DNA of 64,000 nucleotides from Ilyonectria destructans (GCA_020740775.1 JAHEWK010000024.1:496001-560000); one strand, 5' to 3'; shown: positions 1-11,729, numbered from the stretch's first letter. Made by a program: numbers and translations. The notes: generated by a model from the sequence alone, not told the origin.

Positions 1-2
1 GA

Positions 3-77
3 CGAAAAGATGAGCCCCGCCGCTCACTCACCGAGATCAAGAAAATTTTGGAGTCTGAGGCAATCCGCGATTCATAG
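3..77 (+). CDS. Possible 3' end of a gene entering from the left edge
   Basis: Reading frame 3 is open from the window edge to a TAG at 75-77 and ends in a charged, helix-like tail (SLTEIKKILESEAIRDS). The composition looks like a genuine protein C-terminus, but only about 24 residues are visible, so no function can be given. The other two forward frames look less protein-like over the same stretch. It could equally be a chance open frame. Confidence 0.3.
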   Translation, partial: RKDEPRRSLTEIKKILESEAIRDS

Positions 78-647
78 TTATCACGGAACCAACAATTATG
101 GCGAACGAGTAAGGCGAACGAGCAAGGTGAAGAGGGTCCGTCCCCGAAGGAAGGAACGAGGCAGAGATTGACCCCCACCCTTTCCAAAAAGTCTGCCCTA
201 GACTCAGACTGAAGGAGTCTCCAAGGGAAGAACAGGATGCAAAGAAGAAATAATAAAATAATCATGCACATTCTAGTGCTTTTCAACATTATGCCAGGCA
301 GCTTGTCCTCTAGCCAGGTGAACCAAGGTTTCCTGTGTGGTGAACGAACCCCTCCATCACCAACCAGGGCACAAGTCCATATTCAACAGAATAATACAAA
401 CAACAGCCACAGAGAGATATATCAAATTCTTATTGAGTTCTTTGTAAATTTTATGTTCACGTCAACTAGATATACAGATGTATTCGCAAAAATACTCAAG
501 TGACGCTCCGGTATCACGCCCCCAGCCCACAGCTATCCATGATCGCAACTGCATTATATCTCCACCGCCAGTGAAGAAGCGTAGGTCAAACCCACATGTA
601 AAAAATGGCAAAAAATAGTAGATGAATACGAATATTCACCTGCATTG
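78..647. other. Intergenic, nothing recognised
   Basis: A 570-bp stretch with only an 88-codon open frame (237-503) of unconvincing, low-complexity composition. No RNA gene, repeat or promoter signature was recognised. Confidence 0.4.
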
Positions 648-797
648 CGACCACGCCAGGAGTCGAACCTAAGGAGGAATGTTAACCAGTGCTCAAGCGG
701 ACCGTTGATGGAGACGTGGGAACTAACCTGGAATCTCTAGAGAATTGGGAAATCGGTAGACCGAAATCTAGCGCCTTAGCCATTAGGCCACGCGGCC
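648..797 (-). pseudogene. tRNA-Arg(UCG) copy interrupted in its T-arm
   Basis: On the minus strand this stretch repeats the intact tRNA-Arg lying at 920-1009: the same acceptor stem, D-arm, anticodon arm with TCG and an intron. It is broken inside the T-arm by 54 extra bases (671-724). The insert is flanked by a 5-bp direct duplication AACCT (666-670 and 725-729, plus strand), which is present once in the intact copy. Remaining differences are a few substitutions in the intron and the T-loop (TTCGACT instead of TTCGAAT). With the T-stem split, the RNA should not fold as a normal tRNA and the internal B box is altered, so I call it a pseudogene. Confidence 0.75.
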
Positions 798-919
798 GAT
801 AAAGTATTTGGCCGACAACTGGAGTAGATACGGCTCCCCTGGGGAGAAAACCCATCAAAAAAATACTATAAAATTGCAAAACATTGCAAAAAATAACCGA
901 TCACAAGCTCTCGCTCGAA

Positions 920-1009
920 CGACCACGCCAGGATTCGAACCTGGAATCTCTAGAGAATGGGATATCGGTGAGCCGAAATCTAGCGCCTTAGCCATTAGGC
1001 CACGCGGCC
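920..1009 (-). tRNA. tRNA-Arg (anticodon UCG) with an intron
   Basis: Read on the minus strand, a 7-bp acceptor stem (GGCCGCG with CGTGGTC, including two G-U pairs) starts at 1009 and ends with discriminator G at 920. The D-arm (GCCT...AGGC), the anticodon stem CTAGA/TCTAG and the T-arm CCAGG-TTCGAAT-CCTGG are all present. The anticodon TCG lies at 976-974. The anticodon loop carries about 17 extra bases directly after the base 3' of the anticodon, the canonical position of eukaryotic tRNA introns. Total length is 90 nt. It decodes CGA (and by wobble possibly CGG) arginine codons. Confidence 0.92.
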
Positions 1010-3436
1010 GATGGGAAATTGCCGAGATATTGCGGTATATACAGCTCTGGGTGGGTTGTGAGGGGTTTTGACCCCACTATGGAGTTTTGTGGTGATAGTG
1101 GGGCCAGTTGGGAAGGTGCGGATGAAAGAAATCGGTTGAATATAAATTAAAATACGATTAAAGTATAATTGAAACACGGACGGATCTTTTTTGTTCTGAT
1201 TGCGCTTAGGGTGAGGAAGAAAGATGTTTAACCTCAATACTAAGTTCCAAATTATTTGTTTTACTCCAAGCATGCTCTCTTATGGATATTTGTCAGTGGT
1301 TTTGCAGTAGTGCGGATAGTTGATGGTGGAACGTAATGGATGCAGACTGCAAGACATAATACTTTGGGTTAGAGCATACATCACCAGATTACTCAATAGC
1401 CAGGTATAAGGAATAAGTTGAAATTTAAACCTTTCCTTAAGGGTTTGTTTGTGACTAGTATCTCTTGTGGCATATATCCTCGTCTTTCATATGCTATTAC
1501 GAGGAGTGGCACCAACTAGTGCGACATCAAACGGGCGAGCCGCATCGCGGTGACAACTAACATAGCCACTAACAGAAGAAAATGGCGGTCAAGAAGGAAA
1601 TATCTGTACAAGTAAGGGTCCAAGCCATCAAGTTGCTAAACTAAACCTTTAGCCTGTTCCGCACCGATTCATGAGACCTCTTTGAGACCCCCTCCCTTGT
1701 TAGTGAGCCCGACCCGCTTTCGACTGCACAGCGAAAGGCCTCCAGGTTACCCTATACCACATCCGGTCTTCACACCGATATTAGAAGCGCTTGACAGGAT
1801 AATATAATAAGTATCTCGCCTTATGTATGGCTGCGGGGCCGGACGGCTCGGGCGGGAGCATAGTATCGCTCCGGTGAGATGGTCGGTAATCTTGAGGATG
1901 TCGGCGGGGTTCTAGAGCCAATCTAGCGGGAGCCCGACTTGGCAAGAACGAGGGACGCGAGACGAGGGGGAGGAGAGCACTCGCTGTTTGATGTGTGGCA
2001 GGGATGACCGACTACGCGATGTGATGCAGAATTGTGTGATGGGCTTGGCTCTTGAGGCAGAAGCAGCAGCGCGGCACTGACGCAGCATTGCAACTGCACC
2101 TCATGCGCTAATATGCCATGATTTACGTGGGGTGTATCATGTAGCAACCTGAATACAGCTGGCAGTCTACGAACCAGGTCCCTTAACGTGCAGCGTACAA
2201 CTAAAGCCGAATATACGAATAATATCCACCAACATGGGATTACCCTGGTGTCCAGAGAAGCCAGATGCCGTGTTCAAAACGTTGTTGCCCGGATACGGAC
2301 ATGTTCCTCGCACAAACACAGCCACTGAGACGACACGCCGACTTCCGACGCATCTCACGCAACCCCGCCCCGAGGACCCAGACGCCCAAAGCTTTTGGGT
2401 GCCAGCGAGGCCCAGGGGTGGCCCGTCGCGGCGAATTGGAGCATCTGCAGGCGTCGTTGCGCCGCACCGCGCGACGATTGCGTCAGGGACACGGCGATGG
2501 CAGCATTGGCGCGCACGATGGCACAATGGCCTCGGCGGGGCCAATGGCGACGCCCGCGCAGCACGCAATCCGCCGCCTTGCCGCATCGGGCCCAGTGAGG
2601 GGCAGCAGCTCTGGGCTATTTCGCAGGCGCCTGGACACTTTGAGGCTGCGCTTTTTGGGCTCGTCCGCGCCGCTGCTGGATGGTGGTGATCAATGGCGCA
2701 AAAGAGGGGGAGGGGTGTGTCAATTTCTTATTTTATTCTCGTGGTTGATGGCGGGGTCGAATGCCGAGCGACGGAGCTAGGAACGGAAGGCGGACTGGAG
2801 GGGTTGAACTAGCGCGGGGCTGTCTGTTCTCGAGCTTCTGGGCTGAGACAATAACAGCTCTGATCTGGCTTCAACATGCCAGAGTTTGCTGGTTTCGGCA
2901 GTTATGGGAGCCGGCATTTGGTATAGGGATGAAAGCAGCATACGACGCCACAGCAGCCAGCGACGGAAGCGTATCTATTCCTTGGTATTTCCCAAACCCA
3001 GCCGTGAACAGATGGACGAGGCAGCACGGCAAACCTCTGGTGGTGTGGTGTGATAGGCCGTAATCCCTCCCTCTTTGTCCACGCCGTCGACGCCCCCATG
3101 TCTTGGACGGGTGCGAATATCACCGCCTCAGCGAGCTCCCCATCAAGTAAGGCAGTTTATCGACCTCCTCCGGGTCCGTGGTGGGGGCGTGGCGTGGGTG
3201 CGCAATCGGCGCTGGGCGACGTGTGAGGCGTCGCCGTAGCTAGAATGCAGCTTAGAAATCTTAGACGCTCTTCGGGCTCTTCTTCTTGCAAGCCAAGCCC
3301 AGGGGACCAGCAAGGTTCCATTGGGTCCCCGTTTCTTTCCATTGCCGGCACCTGAATTCACGGAGTTCGTACCGGCCACCTCGGGGACCCCTCCTCTTGT
3401 GGCTCGCTGTCTGTCTCTCTGTCTCTGTCTCTGGTC
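1010..3436. other. Intergenic; GC-rich island with overlapping open frames
   Basis: No gene could be supported here. Between about 2230 and 2780 the sequence is GC-rich and open in several frames on both strands (up to about 170 codons), but the translations are arginine/proline-rich and mutually overlapping, typical of GC-rich non-coding DNA. A transcribed non-coding RNA cannot be excluded. The right part is the distal promoter of the peroxiredoxin gene. Confidence 0.4.
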
Positions 3437-3444
3437 TATATAAG
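3437..3444 (+). promoter_or_regulatory. TATA box of the peroxiredoxin gene
   Basis: TATATAAG, 135 bp upstream of the peroxiredoxin ATG, follows a CT-rich tract (gtctctgtctctg). This fits a strong core promoter with transcription starting near 3470 and a pyrimidine-rich leader of roughly 100 nt. Confidence 0.6.
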
Positions 3445-3578
3445 CCGCCCCCGCCTGAGCTACGCGGAGCTTCCCCTCTCCCTCTCCTCTTCCCTTCCCT
3501 CCCAAGCTCTCCTTCGATACCCTTCCCAGTCAAATCATTTCTCCCCCGTCTTTAGACAAACACTCGCAACACCTCACA

Positions 3579-4328
3579 ATGGCTGCTCCCGCTCCCCTCC
3601 GTCTGGGCTCCATCGCCCCCAACTTCAAGGCCGAGACCACCCAGGGCCCCATCGACTTCCACGAGTTCATCGGCGACAACTGGGTCATCCTCTTCTCCCA
3701 CCCCGAGGACTACACCCCCGTGTGCACCACCGAGCTCGGCGCCATGGCCAAGCTCGGCCCCGACTTTGCCAAGCGCGGCGTCAAGCCCATTGGCCTGTCC
3801 GCCAACACCATCGAGTCCCACGAGGGCTGGATCAAGGACATTGCCGAGGTCACCGGCGGCAACGTCACCTTCCCCATCATTGGCGACAAGGAGCGCCAGG
3901 TTTCTCTCCTCTACGACATGTGAGTTTTGCTCGGTGGCCGTCTGACGTATGGGCTAGCCTCATGAAAACACCAACTAACGTTCCCCAGGATCGACCAGCA
4001 GGATGCCACCAACGTCGACTCCAAGGGCATTGCCTTCACCATCCGATCCGTCTACTTCATCGACCCCAAGAAGACCATCCGCACCATTCTCTCCTACCCC
4101 GCCTCCACCGGCCGCAACGCCAACGAGATCCTCCGCATCGTCGACTCTCTCCAGGCCGGCGACAAGTACCGCATCACCACCCCCATCAACTGGATCCCCG
4201 GTGATGATGTCATTGTCCACCCCTCTGTCAAGAACGAGGAGGCCAAGACTCTCTTCCCCGAGTTCCGCATCGTCAAGCCTTACCTCCGATTCACTCCCCT
4301 CGCCAAGGAGAAGGTTCTCTCCCAGTAG
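3579..4328 (+). CDS. PRX1: 1-Cys peroxiredoxin (Prx1/PRDX6 type)
   Basis: Thiol peroxidase that reduces hydrogen peroxide and organic hydroperoxides. Exons 3579-3919 and 3989-4328 are joined across a 69-bp intron (GTGAGT donor, CTAAC branch at 3974-3978, CCAG acceptor), giving 226 aa, the usual length of the PRDX6 subfamily. The peroxidatic cysteine is Cys49 in the motif TPVCTTE. The rest of the protein contains no other cysteine, which marks it as a true 1-Cys enzyme resolved by an external thiol such as glutathione or thioredoxin. The C-terminal half carries the subfamily-typical YPASTGRNANEILR segment. The start ATG sits in a good context (cacaATGGCT) below a TATA box at 3437. No mitochondrial presequence is visible, so a cytosolic location is likely, unlike yeast Prx1. 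Codon use is strongly biased to C-ending codons, which suggests high expression. Confidence 0.95.
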
Positions 4329-7300
4329 ATGTCTCATCCAGACTCTCTTTCCCACCATATCATGATACCTAGCGGATGAGCGGGACAAGGAGCTGGGCTA
4401 GACGAGTTGATTTAGTACGACTGGCCCGATGAGCTGCACGGAATACTGAGTTTCTCACGGGACGTAAGTACGGAAGGCGGCATGCCTTGGGTTTCGGAAC
4501 CATCAACTCTCACCTACTTCCTGTTTCGACCTCCCATAAAGCGGATGGGCCAGATTCAAGCCATTTGTGATAGCGCCTACAAAGACAAAAATAAAAAAAT
4601 GATCAAAAGAAAAGTCCCTTCGTGGACAACGCTGATTGACTGTGACATGATAAGAGGCGAAGATGCTAGGATGACAAGAGCGAAGATGACAGATGACATG
4701 CGTGGTTTTCCGAGCTTACCCAACTTTGAGCAAAACTCACAATCTCTTCCGAAGGATCAATCAGCGTTGCTGCCCGTCACATTTCAATTGTGACAGTCGT
4801 GGCAACCAACTAACCAAAGCTTACCTTGAGGCGTGAGCGCTTCGGACCGTCGGCGGTGCAATGGGATATGTTTAGTGGGGAACCCGCCTTAGCTAAGCTG
4901 GAAGCTCCGCCCAAGTGGACGCATGCGAGTTTGCTGACTGTTCTGAAGGATCCACTACTCAGTTTCAGCTTCTGGCATCTCAACACTCGTTACCATCTTC
5001 ACTGGCTATTGATAACGATGCGAGACAATTCGATAGTTGCAGAGAGACCTGAAACTATGATCATGACGTGTTGGTGATGGGGAATCGACGCCACTGGCTT
5101 GGTCTTGGCTGATGTTAGACGCTTTTACATAAATCTGGATCTCTGTCGTACAAACTCAATCGCCCCTTAGCGCAGTCTCGGCTTGAGTGTCCATCGAACG
5201 CCATTGCTGACCAAAGTCCAGACTGCAAAGTCATCTCTCGCGCTTAATGCCCCTATTATAGGACTAGTCGAAAGCATCGTCGTCTAGTTTTCTCATTGCC
5301 AGTCCTCACTTTGACCGCGGTAACTGTACAAATGCACTCATCCTAGAAACCCACTGGCCATCATCTGATCCCAACTGTGCCCCCACGGAGCATCCCGTCC
5401 CACCCACACAGCGATGCCAAGTGAAGCAGATAGATTTCTTCCAAACTCAAATCCTTGAAGGATCCGACGATCAATGGACGGCGTTGCCGAGTCTCGATTC
5501 ATGGCGTTGAGTATTGAGACTCATCGTCGAATCGCGGATACGGCACGCGGTTCCTGCCCTGGTACGAGTAATCACCCCTGTTCCCAACCCCCCGTTTGAC
5601 TTGTCCTCCCCCGGCCGTCATCGGGGGGACTACCCTGGGGCCCGGGCGCTTTGGCATTGCGCGAGCCATGGCCCAAGCGAGTGCTGACGGGGCCGGTGCC
5701 CGAGGCGAGAGAGAAGACACCGGGGGCCCTGAGAAATAGCGCTTCCAGAAATGTTCCTCCTATCCCGAATGCCCGGAGAAGCCACCTTATCCGGTGAGGC
5801 TTCGAGTCGCTTGACTCCCCGGGCACCCAGCCAGCCGCTGTTCCATCGTGGTGCTTGTCCTGAAACGACCCGGGGAGGCGGATCGGGGCCGGGGCTTTAG
5901 TGCTTCCGAGGGTTGTCTGGGAGAGCGAGCGTTGGTTACGTTGGTTACAGTTGGTAGCATTTTGTTCGATGCCACACGCAGTGCTCTGTATCCTCAGCCA
6001 GAACGGCCAGACGGTGGTGCCATCAACTCACGAAAAGAGGACCGAATCATCATGCTCGTGCTTAATACGAAAGCTTCGGTGCGGCCACACCAGCTGCTGA
6101 ACTGAGGTTTTGTCTCGGACACGTTTCCTTGGCGTAGTTTGGCAGGGTATTGATTTCCCACGTGGTGGACACGGAGTGGGTGTGTCAATGCGGTTCAGCC
6201 CCTGAAGCCCTGGAGAAACTGGCAAAGAATTCGTTTCTTGGCTTCGCTCGCACAGGTTGTAAAGGTACTTTGCCAGTAGTTCAAAGGACAGGACGCCAAG
6301 CTGTGTAGCCACAGGACAGCACCACAAGACCCCCGGTTTAGTGGTAGAATCCTGTGAGGCCGGGGCGGGTGCAGCGCAGTGGGGATATGAGAAGGTTGTC
6401 CGAAACGAGACGGACGAAACAAATGCCGGCAGACGTGGTTGATCGCCATTACAGTACCAGCTGGAGCACTTAACAGAGAATCCCGGTGCTATACCGCAAC
6501 GTCAGCACTGGGGACGACTTGTCCGCAGCTTCTCCCGGGCGCCGTCGTGAGTCGTAAGCAGCATCTCGTATTCCGGCGTCGTTGTGTCGTCGTCTGGCGT
6601 TGGTCGGCCGAGTTGCATGGCGCGGCTGTTTCGACCGCTGGAACGTCGTTTGAGGACCCGGCCGCGGCGTGGAAAAAACAAAGACCAAACATGCAAACGC
6701 TGGGGTCCGATCCATCCCGCGTTGCTGTGCCTCTCTGCTCAGCGCACAGCGCATTCTGGGCCGCCCCAATTGGGCCTAATGCAGCAGCCCAGAGCGTGCG
6801 CTGGAGGAAGGGCTCCAGGGGTCCTTGCGCCGTACGTCCAGTGGGAAGTCTCCGAAGGCGTGGGAGCGACGTTTTGATGGCGTGAAGCAGGTTAGCGGCT
6901 TGAGGCAGTATGGCGGCGCGAAAGCAGTTTGATGGCGTACTACGTAGTAAAGCAGTTTAGTGGCATGAAGCAGTTCGGCGGCGTGAGGGAAGCGTTCGGA
7001 GTATGACCCAATGGGACTGAGGCAGCTGAGCGAAGCAGCACTGTCTGTATGTGATGTGATGCTGCACGCAATAGAATGCAGCGTCTAATGTCCGTGGAGC
7101 TGTCCACTGAGCGCGGTGGGAAGGTGCGAAACCTCCAGCTCCTCCAGCGTGGCTTCCGTTTGTGATTCCCATCTTCGGAGTCGGCGGCTCGATTGGTCAA
7201 CGGAACAACCTAGCTGCGAGCGGTTGCCGCCTACCGCATTCCTTGTGTACCCTCAACACCACAAGACAACATCATCAGTCATCACCGGGTTTTGTCTTTT

Positions 7301-8558
7301 CTAGCAGCACCGCCCACAAACGACGACCCGGAACCAAGAATCTCCATCACAATCTCCCATCTCCATCACCACCATCACCTCCTCCATCACAATCGTCAGC
7401 CTCAACCGCCAAGCATCTAGCATCAAACGTCAGAGTGCTACATAGTACGCGCCGTTGCAACCCCCCGACCCCCGACTAACCCTCATCAGGGGATCCGCTC
7501 CACCGTTTTGACCGACCAGAAAACGCACCACCACGTCCCTCCTCCGTGGGCGTCCGCGCTAACATTCAACCTACCCACCCTTGGGCCTCCCCGACCCAGG
7601 CTGCTTCCAGGCTTGCCCAGGCTTCCCCTCCAATTCGTGTCTGTGCGCCCCTATCCGCTACGGCTCGACGCTACCGCTTCTTCGACGACGCTTCCGCCAG
7701 GGGACCAGACGGACCCCGAAGAGGCTGTTCGGTTGTCTGACAGTCTGCACGTCTGTCACTTCAGCTAGGGGCTTGCGCTGCACTGGCCGACTCAACCTCC
7801 GGGTGTGTGTCCACATCGCACATCGCCATATCCCTTCTCCAACCCACGGAAATTGCACACTGCAACCTCCTCGACCGATCGCCCCGTCCCGTCCCCGGCC
7901 TGCGCCTGCGCCTGCGGTCCCCTTCATCACTCAACCGTACCGGTACTTGGTACGTCTAGACAAACCCTGGTCAAGCCTGTCTGCCAGTCTGCCCTGCCTG
8001 CCAGCCGCCACTGGCCCCCAGCTCGTTGCTGGCTGCTCCTTGCCTCGCCCGTGCCGCGATCCCCATCTCGGCCGTTGTCTCCAGACCGAGCCTCAACCCC
8101 CGCGACCAGTGACCAGCGACTGGGAAACACGACGGACCCTCCCGTACACCTCCCTCGCGCCTCGTCTTCGAGTTTCCGAGTCTCCGGCCCAGACCTAGAC
8201 TGCGGCCCATTCTCCAGACCTCGTACCCTGTCTTGCCTCGCCTCGGCCATCTCCCCCCGTCTAGTCTTCGAGACCCATCTCGAGCGGTGACGTTCCCCGG
8301 CCCGCCTTTGCTTGGCTTCGGGTCGTGTTCGTGATAATCCGTACACCAGGGTGAGATCTCCCGTCTGCTGGTTCCTCTGCTGGTCCCGCCTGCGCTTCAT
8401 GTGGCCCCGTCTTCTTGTCCTCCCCAGTCACCTGCTTTGCGTCGCATTGTCCCTACATCACCCCGCCATTTCTTCCCTTTCCTTTTCCTTCTTTCGTCCT
8501 TCGTTGTGCCAGTCCATGCTGCCCTGCACCCGCGCTGCGTCGCAACCAGCCGATCACC
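4329..8558. other. Long intergenic region and 5' leader of the kelch gene
   Basis: About 4.2 kb without a supportable gene. From roughly 7200 to 8558 the sequence becomes very CT-rich on the plus strand, like the long transcribed leaders of filamentous-fungal regulatory genes, and contains several short upstream ATGs and frames. At 6335-6352 an 18-nt match to the D-arm of tRNA-Gly is seen without the rest of a tRNA. The remaining open frames (for example 4482-4793, 5848-6105, 6439-6885) have no recognisable protein character. Confidence 0.5.
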
Positions 8559-11500
8559 ATGGCCGACCCTTCGGAACTGACTGTTAATCAGGATCCTCGT
8601 GCTCCCAACGACGACTACTCCACCTTTTCAGACTCCGAGGCCGAGGAACGACCCCAACCACGGACGACCAGTCGTTATACTCCTGATATCTTCTCCGGTG
8701 TCTATCGAGGTATCCGGAGGTTGCCATCCGTCAAGCTCCCCCGAAGTTCCTCAATCCTCGGCCTGAAGAGCAGTTCCTCGCCAGTTCCTGATACCACTCC
8801 TCCTCCTCCGCCTCCGTTATCAAAGACTCCCGAATCGTCAGCCGTCCAGCATGTCCGAAACCTAAAACTCCAGTACAGTCTTGCGAAACCTCTACCTCAA
8901 CCACCGCCCGAGTCTACGAGTCCGCTGCAGCCTGTAGCCAACGATCTGCCTATTGTTTTCGAGGACGACGACGATTTTTCAGATATTGATATACCCATAG
9001 CCACACCAACCGCCGCGATGGATAGCCGAACGAGCACCATGGATTCAAAAACCTCGGCACCGCCAAATGCTCAGGTGTACGGCCAGGACCCCAATGCTCA
9101 TGATATGAATAGCAGCGTGAGTAGTTTGTCGAGCCAAAGGCAGGACGGCTCAGACGAAAACCTGAAGCCTAGAAGCACTGGATCCGTATCCGCTGGACCC
9201 TCCCCGGCCGTGTCTCAGGGTAGAACGCCCACTTCTGTTGGAGGTCCCTCCCAAGGTGGCCCGTCCACTCATCTGTCGGGTTTGATGTGCAATGTTCACC
9301 GGACTACGGGGCGTGAGCCGCACGCCCTTGTGGGAGCTACTACGACTATTCTTGGCGACAAGCTCTATGTGTTTGGAGGACGAATCTTGTCTCGAAGCCG
9401 ACCTGCTCCTCTAACATCCGACCTGTACGAGCTGGATCTAATCCGACGACATTGGACCAAGCTCGAAACGAGTGGCGATCTCCCCCCTCCCCGGTACTTT
9501 CACTCCATGTGCCCTCTCGGAGACACCAAGATGGTCTGCTACGGAGGAATGTCACCTGCCCCAATCCAGCCTGCTGGAGGCGATCCGCAGCAACCGGAAA
9601 TCACCGTCATGTCTGACATTTACATCTACGACGTCACCACCAAGATGTGGACCTTTGTTCCTACGCAAGATACTCCCCAAGGCCGATACGCCCATTGCGC
9701 TTGTATTCTACCCTCGTCCGCTACGTTCTCTTCGCACCGTGCACCTCTTTCTGCGCTCCAACACAACCCCTCAACCGGAAACCCGAACGAGGGGCGAATT
9801 GGAATCAACATTGTGGGCACAGGGGGCGCTGAAATGGTGATTGTGGGTGGCCAGGACGGTGGAAACAACTACATCGAACAGATCAGCGTATTCAACCTCC
9901 GAAGCCTTAAATGGACTTCAACTCAATCCCTGGGGAAGAGTTGTGGCGCTTACCGTAGTGTCGCTGCGCCCCTTACGCCTGCGGTTACATCCAAGATTGG
10001 CCGTGCGTACTCAAATGGCATGCATAACATGGAGGGTGGGATCAGCCAGGAATCCCGGGAGCCGGGGTCTTCAATGCTTATCTACTCCAACTACAACTTC
10101 CTCGATGTCAAGCTGGAACTGCAGATTCGGTCGTCTGACGGAACTTTGACGGAAAAGCCGATGACAGGAACCTACTCCCCCCCTGGTCTTCGATTCCCTA
10201 ATGGCGGGGTGATTGACACCCATTTTGTGGTGAGCGGGACGTATCTGACGTCCTCTAAGCAAGAGTATGCTCTCTGGGCGTTGGATCTGCGGACCCTTAC
10301 CTGGAGTCGTATTGATGCCGGAGGAAGCGTCTTTAGCCAGGGCAGCTGGAACCGGGGTGTTCTTTGGAACAGACGCAACACATTTGTCATCCTGGGCAAC
10401 AGGAAGAGAAGTCTCGTCGACGACTATAATCACCGACGCATCAACTTCTCCAATGTCTGCATGGTGGAGCTCGAGGCTTTTGGGTTTTATGATAACCCAC
10501 GCAAGACCAGCCCCCTGTCGGGCTTCATCTCCGCTAGTTGCCCCTATGCCGGTCCTGGTCTGAGTCTTGCGCGCAAGGCTGGGTACACGGCTGGTGGTCG
10601 CTACCACTCGAGGGCGAGCGAGGAGCTGGGTGAGAAGGCGTTTACAATGCGTGAGCTGGCAGATATGGATATTCTGTGTATTGGAGGCGAGCGGATACCA
10701 GTCAACTCGAGGATCGTGGGACGGCGATGGGGACCTTACTTTGTCCAACTGTTGAGGGAGGGGACGGCCACGCAAGATGGCAGTGATGCGATGACGCTCC
10801 GTTCTACCCTGGCGAGCAACCCTCTGCGAGCTTCGGCCATTACGATTACGCCGAGTTCCAGGGCTGCCGAGAGTAATATTTCGATGGCTTCGACGCTTGT
10901 CTCAGCAGGCTCAAGCACCATGCCGCTTGGCACAGCGGCGACGAGTGCCTCTGGCGGTGCGATGCCTCCCGGCGGCGATAACAACCCGAATGCAGCGCCC
11001 ACGCCACGATCACTCCCGCCGAACTCACGGCCCCGATGCCTCTACCTCCCGCACACGTACCTGACCATCCAAGCCCTACTTCACTTCCTCTATACCAGTT
11101 CACTGCCTCCTCCGACATCTCCGCTCTGCACCCCTCAGATTCTGTGCTCGCTGCTACAGATTTCTCGCCCATATCGCATTGATGGTCTCCTTGAAGCTGT
11201 GGTTGAGCGACTACATGCCTTGCTGGATAGCCGAAACGCGGCTGCTGTCTTCAACGCCACTGCCATGGCTGCTGGTGGAGGCCGCGGAATCGATGGGTCA
11301 CTTAACCCCAACTTCTTCGTTGGCGGCTTCGACCCGGTTGGATCGCCGACTGCCACGTTGGACTTTTCCATGGACGGCACGGCTATGACTCCGTTCGTGA
11401 CTGACATCCAGAGTCGCACTGAGGGTCTCAAAATCAATACCAACGTGCAGAACCCGAACCGACCATCCAGCGATGAACTGTCAGCCAGCAGCACCAGCGC

Positions 11501-11729
11501 AAGCGGTTCGGAATGGAGCTCGTCGGAGATCGGAGGCAGCGAGAAGGAGGCCTTTGTATGGAATGGTGAGCTTAGCAGCGTGATTGGGCTGCAGAAGCGA
11601 GGACTAAGGGGATTGATGGAGGGAAGGAGAATGAGGGAGCGTACTGGGACGGCCCCAGCTGCCACGCCTGGACCGGGTTATGGTGGCGGCCCGAGCCAGC
11701 GTGTAGGACTCGGGATTGCAGGATCCTAG
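8559..11729 (+). CDS. Kelch-repeat/BTB protein (Ral2-like)
   Basis: A single uninterrupted frame of 1056 aa from ATG 8559. The first in-frame ATG with an N-terminus that looks like a protein (MADPSELTVNQD) was chosen over the upstream open frame at 8415, which is CT-rich leader. After about 240 disordered, Ser/Pro-rich residues come kelch blades (LYVFGGR near 9360, VCYGGM near 9535, VIVGGQDGG near 9840), later beta-strand repeats to about 10480, and a BTB/POZ-like segment near 11040-11230 (CLYLPHTYLTIQALLHFLYT). The tail is Ser-rich and disordered. The kelch plus C-terminal BTB arrangement matches fission-yeast Ral2, a Ras1 activator, and its filamentous homologues. The Ral2 assignment rests on architecture and length only. 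Role inferred: scaffold in Ras/morphology signalling. Confidence 0.85.
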   Translation: MADPSELTVNQDPRAPNDDYSTFSDSEAEERPQPRTTSRYTPDIFSGVYRGIRRLPSVKLPRSSSILGLKSSSSPVPDTTPPPPPPLSKTPESSAVQHVRNLKLQYSLAKPLPQPPPESTSPLQPVANDLPIVFEDDDDFSDIDIPIATPTAAMDSRTSTMDSKTSAPPNAQVYGQDPNAHDMNSSVSSLSSQRQDGSDENLKPRSTGSVSAGPSPAVSQGRTPTSVGGPSQGGPSTHLSGLMCNVHRTTGREPHALVGATTTILGDKLYVFGGRILSRSRPAPLTSDLYELDLIRRHWTKLETSGDLPPPRYFHSMCPLGDTKMVCYGGMSPAPIQPAGGDPQQPEITVMSDIYIYDVTTKMWTFVPTQDTPQGRYAHCACILPSSATFSSHRAPLSALQHNPSTGNPNEGRIGINIVGTGGAEMVIVGGQDGGNNYIEQISVFNLRSLKWTSTQSLGKSCGAYRSVAAPLTPAVTSKIGRAYSNGMHNMEGGISQESREPGSSMLIYSNYNFLDVKLELQIRSSDGTLTEKPMTGTYSPPGLRFPNGGVIDTHFVVSGTYLTSSKQEYALWALDLRTLTWSRIDAGGSVFSQGSWNRGVLWNRRNTFVILGNRKRSLVDDYNHRRINFSNVCMVELEAFGFYDNPRKTSPLSGFISASCPYAGPGLSLARKAGYTAGGRYHSRASEELGEKAFTMRELADMDILCIGGERIPVNSRIVGRRWGPYFVQLLREGTATQDGSDAMTLRSTLASNPLRASAITITPSSRAAESNISMASTLVSAGSSTMPLGTAATSASGGAMPPGGDNNPNAAPTPRSLPPNSRPRCLYLPHTYLTIQALLHFLYTSSLPPPTSPLCTPQILCSLLQISRPYRIDGLLEAVVERLHALLDSRNAAAVFNATAMAAGGGRGIDGSLNPNFFVGGFDPVGSPTATLDFSMDGTAMTPFVTDIQSRTEGLKINTNVQNPNRPSSDELSASSTSASGSEWSSSEIGGSEKEAFVWNGELSSVIGLQKRGLRGLMEGRRMRERTGTAPAATPGPGYGGGPSQRVGLGIAGS

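Noticed and set aside
2234..2780. Overlapping open frames up to 171 codons on both strands
   Set aside because: They overlap each other in several frames, are Arg/Pro/Ala-rich and lack any family signature; typical of GC-rich non-coding DNA.
6335..6352. 18-nt match to the D-arm of tRNA-Gly (GGTTTAGTGGTAGAATCC)
   Set aside because: No matching anticodon arm, T-arm or acceptor stem follows, so it cannot be a tRNA gene; at most a fragment.
10071..10775. 234-codon minus frame inside the kelch gene
   Set aside because: Lies antisense to well-supported kelch coding sequence and has no protein-like composition.
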